Source of the DNA: Spirochaetia bacterium
GTDB taxonomy: Bacteria > Spirochaetota > UBA4802 > UBA5550
Length of the DNA: 64,000 bases
Assembly (NCBI GenBank): GCA_009885955.1
Contig: VFJS01000068.1
Span: 62,001 to 126,000, forward strand
Direction of reading: 5' to 3'
Of the stretch, positions 62,789 to 64,000 are shown piece after piece. A model generated the notes under the pieces. That model had not been told where the DNA came from. It did not search any database and saw only the letters and a list, made by a program, of their open reading frames with translations. Position 1 is the stretch's first letter; every line of letters starts with the position of its first letter. A program made the translations under genes and the position numbers.

Positions 62789-64000
62789 ATGCCCATATTG
62801 AAAAAATCAAGGTCCCTGAGAAAGGGATTTAAACTCATCGAGCCTAAGGAGCCTGAACTCTACAGGGAGCAATTCCCTTACGAGGAGGTGCCTAAGATTC
62901 TTTTTGATGGAATCATGGTGCCAAACTCCATTCCAGGAGATTTCTGGATTACAGATACCACATTCAGGGACGGCCAGCAGGCCAGGGCTCCATATACTGT
63001 TGAGCAGATTGTCGTACTCTATGAAATGCTGCACCGGCTTGGAGGCCCTAACCATGTAATCAGGCAGTGTGAATTTTTTCTCTATAGTGACAGGGACCGG
63101 CAGGCTATAGAGGGGTGCAGGGGAAAGGGCTTCAAATACCCTGAAATTACCGGATGGATAAGGGCAAATAAGGATGATTTCAAACTCGTGAAAGATATAG
63201 GGCTCAAGGAGACAGGGATACTGACATCTGTATCCGATTACCATATCTTTATCAAGCTTAAAAAAACACGTAAAAAGGCGATGGAGGAATACCTGGACAT
63301 AGTAAAAGATGCCCTTGACAAGGGTATAATTCCGCGCTGCCACTTTGAGGACATCACCAGGGCGGATATTTACGGGTTCTGCCTCCCCTTTGGTGAACAG
63401 CTCCTGAAACTGGCGGGCGACAGCGGCATGCCGGTAAAAATTAGGCTGTGCGACACCATGGGATTCGGAATTACCTATCCCGGGGCTGTTCTGCCCAGGA
63501 GCGTGCCCAGGCTTGTCAATGCATTTCACAATGAGCTTGGATATCCTTCTGAGTGGCTTGAGTGGCACGGGCATAACGATTTTCACAAAGTCCATATTAA
63601 TGGGACTACGGCCTGGCTCCATGGAATATCAGCCCTCAATACCTCGCTCCTCGGCTATGGGGAGCGTACCGGGAACTCACCGCTCGAGGGGGCCATCATT
63701 GAATATATCGGGCTGAAAGGCAACGCCAACGGAATTGATTTATCAGTCATAACCGAGATAGCTGATTATTACAAGAATGTTGTCCGCGCAGAGGTTCCCA
63801 GGAATTTCCCTTTTGTAGGAAATGAGTTCAACACTACAAGCGCCGGCATCCATGCCGACGGCCTGCTGAAAAGCCAGGAGATATACAATATTTTCAACAC
63901 GGAAAAGCTCCTGAACAGGCCGCTGAAGATCACGGTCACGGACAAGTCAGGGATAGCCGGTATTGCGCAGTGGCTGAACGACTTTTCGCGTTCCAAATCC
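62789..64000 (+). CDS. LeuA/homocitrate/Re-citrate synthase family enzyme (C-terminus beyond window)
   Basis: The frame is open from ATG 62789 to the window edge, 404 codons. GGAG lies 8 bases before the ATG. The enzyme is a DRE-TIM metallolyase: DTTFRDGQQARAPY carries the first metal Asp and catalytic Arg, FEDITRADIYGF, LCDTMGFGITYPGA and EWHGHNDFHK contribute metal ligands (HxH and Asp), and GERTGNSPLEG follows. The long LGGPNHVIRQ and LPRSVPRLV segments resemble the Re-type citrate synthases of anaerobes more than canonical 2-isopropylmalate synthase, but this is from memory. It condenses acetyl-CoA with an oxo-acid. The missing end would show whether a leucine-feedback domain is present. 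Confidence 0.8.
   Translation, partial: MPILKKSRSLRKGFKLIEPKEPELYREQFPYEEVPKILFDGIMVPNSIPGDFWITDTTFRDGQQARAPYTVEQIVVLYEMLHRLGGPNHVIRQCEFFLYSDRDRQAIEGCRGKGFKYPEITGWIRANKDDFKLVKDIGLKETGILTSVSDYHIFIKLKKTRKKAMEEYLDIVKDALDKGIIPRCHFEDITRADIYGFCLPFGEQLLKLAGDSGMPVKIRLCDTMGFGITYPGAVLPRSVPRLVNAFHNELGYPSEWLEWHGHNDFHKVHINGTTAWLHGISALNTSLLGYGERTGNSPLEGAIIEYIGLKGNANGIDLSVITEIADYYKNVVRAEVPRNFPFVGNEFNTTSAGIHADGLLKSQEIYNIFNTEKLLNRPLKITVTDKSGIAGIAQWLNDFSRSKS

Noticed and set aside
62807-63622. 271-codon minus-strand ORF in the synthase gene
   Set aside because: It is antisense to the conserved metallolyase sequence and has no recognisable features.
1-64000. CRISPR arrays, rRNA genes or complete insertion sequences
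   Set aside because: No evenly spaced direct repeats with unique spacers, no rRNA-like sequence and no transposase frame were seen.

Overview
The window looks like chromosomal DNA of a spirochaete related to, but probably distinct from, Leptospira. It is AT-rich between genes. Supporting signs are a close full-length homologue of the leptospiral outer-membrane lipoprotein LipL32, many lipoproteins with relaxed lipoboxes, a 7TM-DISM/SpoIIE phosphatase, membrane nucleotide cyclases, and the gene order rpsB-tsf-pyrH-frr-uppS-cdsA-dxr-rseP. The taxonomic reading is inference from remembered family distributions; no database was searched. Most of the window is ordinary housekeeping and envelope gene content. 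I see no prophage, CRISPR array or intact insertion sequence.

Layout. 1-3.7 kb (minus strand): a gene cut by the left edge that joins two discoidin-like domains to 32-residue tail-fibre-type repeats, a lipoprotein, a membrane-anchored metallo-beta-lactamase-fold protein and a TIGR04076 protein. 3.9-7.7 kb: queE and another radical-SAM gene, a 53-residue ORF, then a secreted protein and a eukaryotic-type UDP-sugar pyrophosphorylase on the minus strand. 7.8-17.6 kb: a Cache hybrid histidine kinase, an inverted pair of REP-like repeats, clpB, an outer-membrane barrel candidate, a ClpX-like ATPase lacking the zinc domain, two small ORFs (one a zinc ribbon) and tRNA-Leu(CAA). 17.8-25 kb: a thioesterase, an MshEN-like protein, a tetrahaem cytochrome, a pseudo-receiver protein, an EIIA-zinc ribbon fusion, a Yip1-like membrane protein, an M23 peptidase, a soluble class III cyclase-like protein and a TPR protein.

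25.4-32.7 kb: a three-gene unit (membrane cyclase, coiled-coil membrane protein, exported protein), a 7TM/SpoIIE/TPR phosphatase and a secreted protein. 32.8-40.5 kb: a DUF4321 gene followed by the translation/UMP kinase/isoprenoid/phospholipid/RseP cluster. 40.8-50.3 kb: a YHYH protein with a lysine-rich tail, a DUF4015 glycosidase-like protein, MlaE and MlaD homologues without an adjacent ATPase, a GT2 glycosyltransferase, a 2-hydroxyacyl-CoA dehydratase-type subunit, a Prc-like protease and cheB. 50.4-55.6 kb: a tightly packed run gatA - TPR lipoprotein - membrane protein - moaA - small lipoprotein - thioesterase - PfkB kinase, several joined by overlapping start and stop codons. 55.6-64 kb: a glutaredoxin/ferredoxin-thioredoxin-reductase-type pair, an HD phosphohydrolase, a cold-shock gene, an unusual chemoreceptor-like protein, a cupin, a SUMF-domain protein, LipL32, and the start of a citramalate/homocitrate/Re-citrate synthase-type gene cut by the right edge.

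Signal transduction and envelope functions dominate: two cyclase-like genes, a hybrid kinase, a SpoIIE phosphatase, an EIIA-type protein, cheB and a chemoreceptor-like protein sit among lipoproteins, proteases and lipid-transport genes. The observations I would follow first are the LipL32 homologue with its own strong promoter, the two remodelled regulatory proteins (zinc-domain-less ClpX and EIIA-zinc ribbon), the free-standing NrdJ-tail-like zinc ribbon, and the 96-bp-periodic fibre gene.
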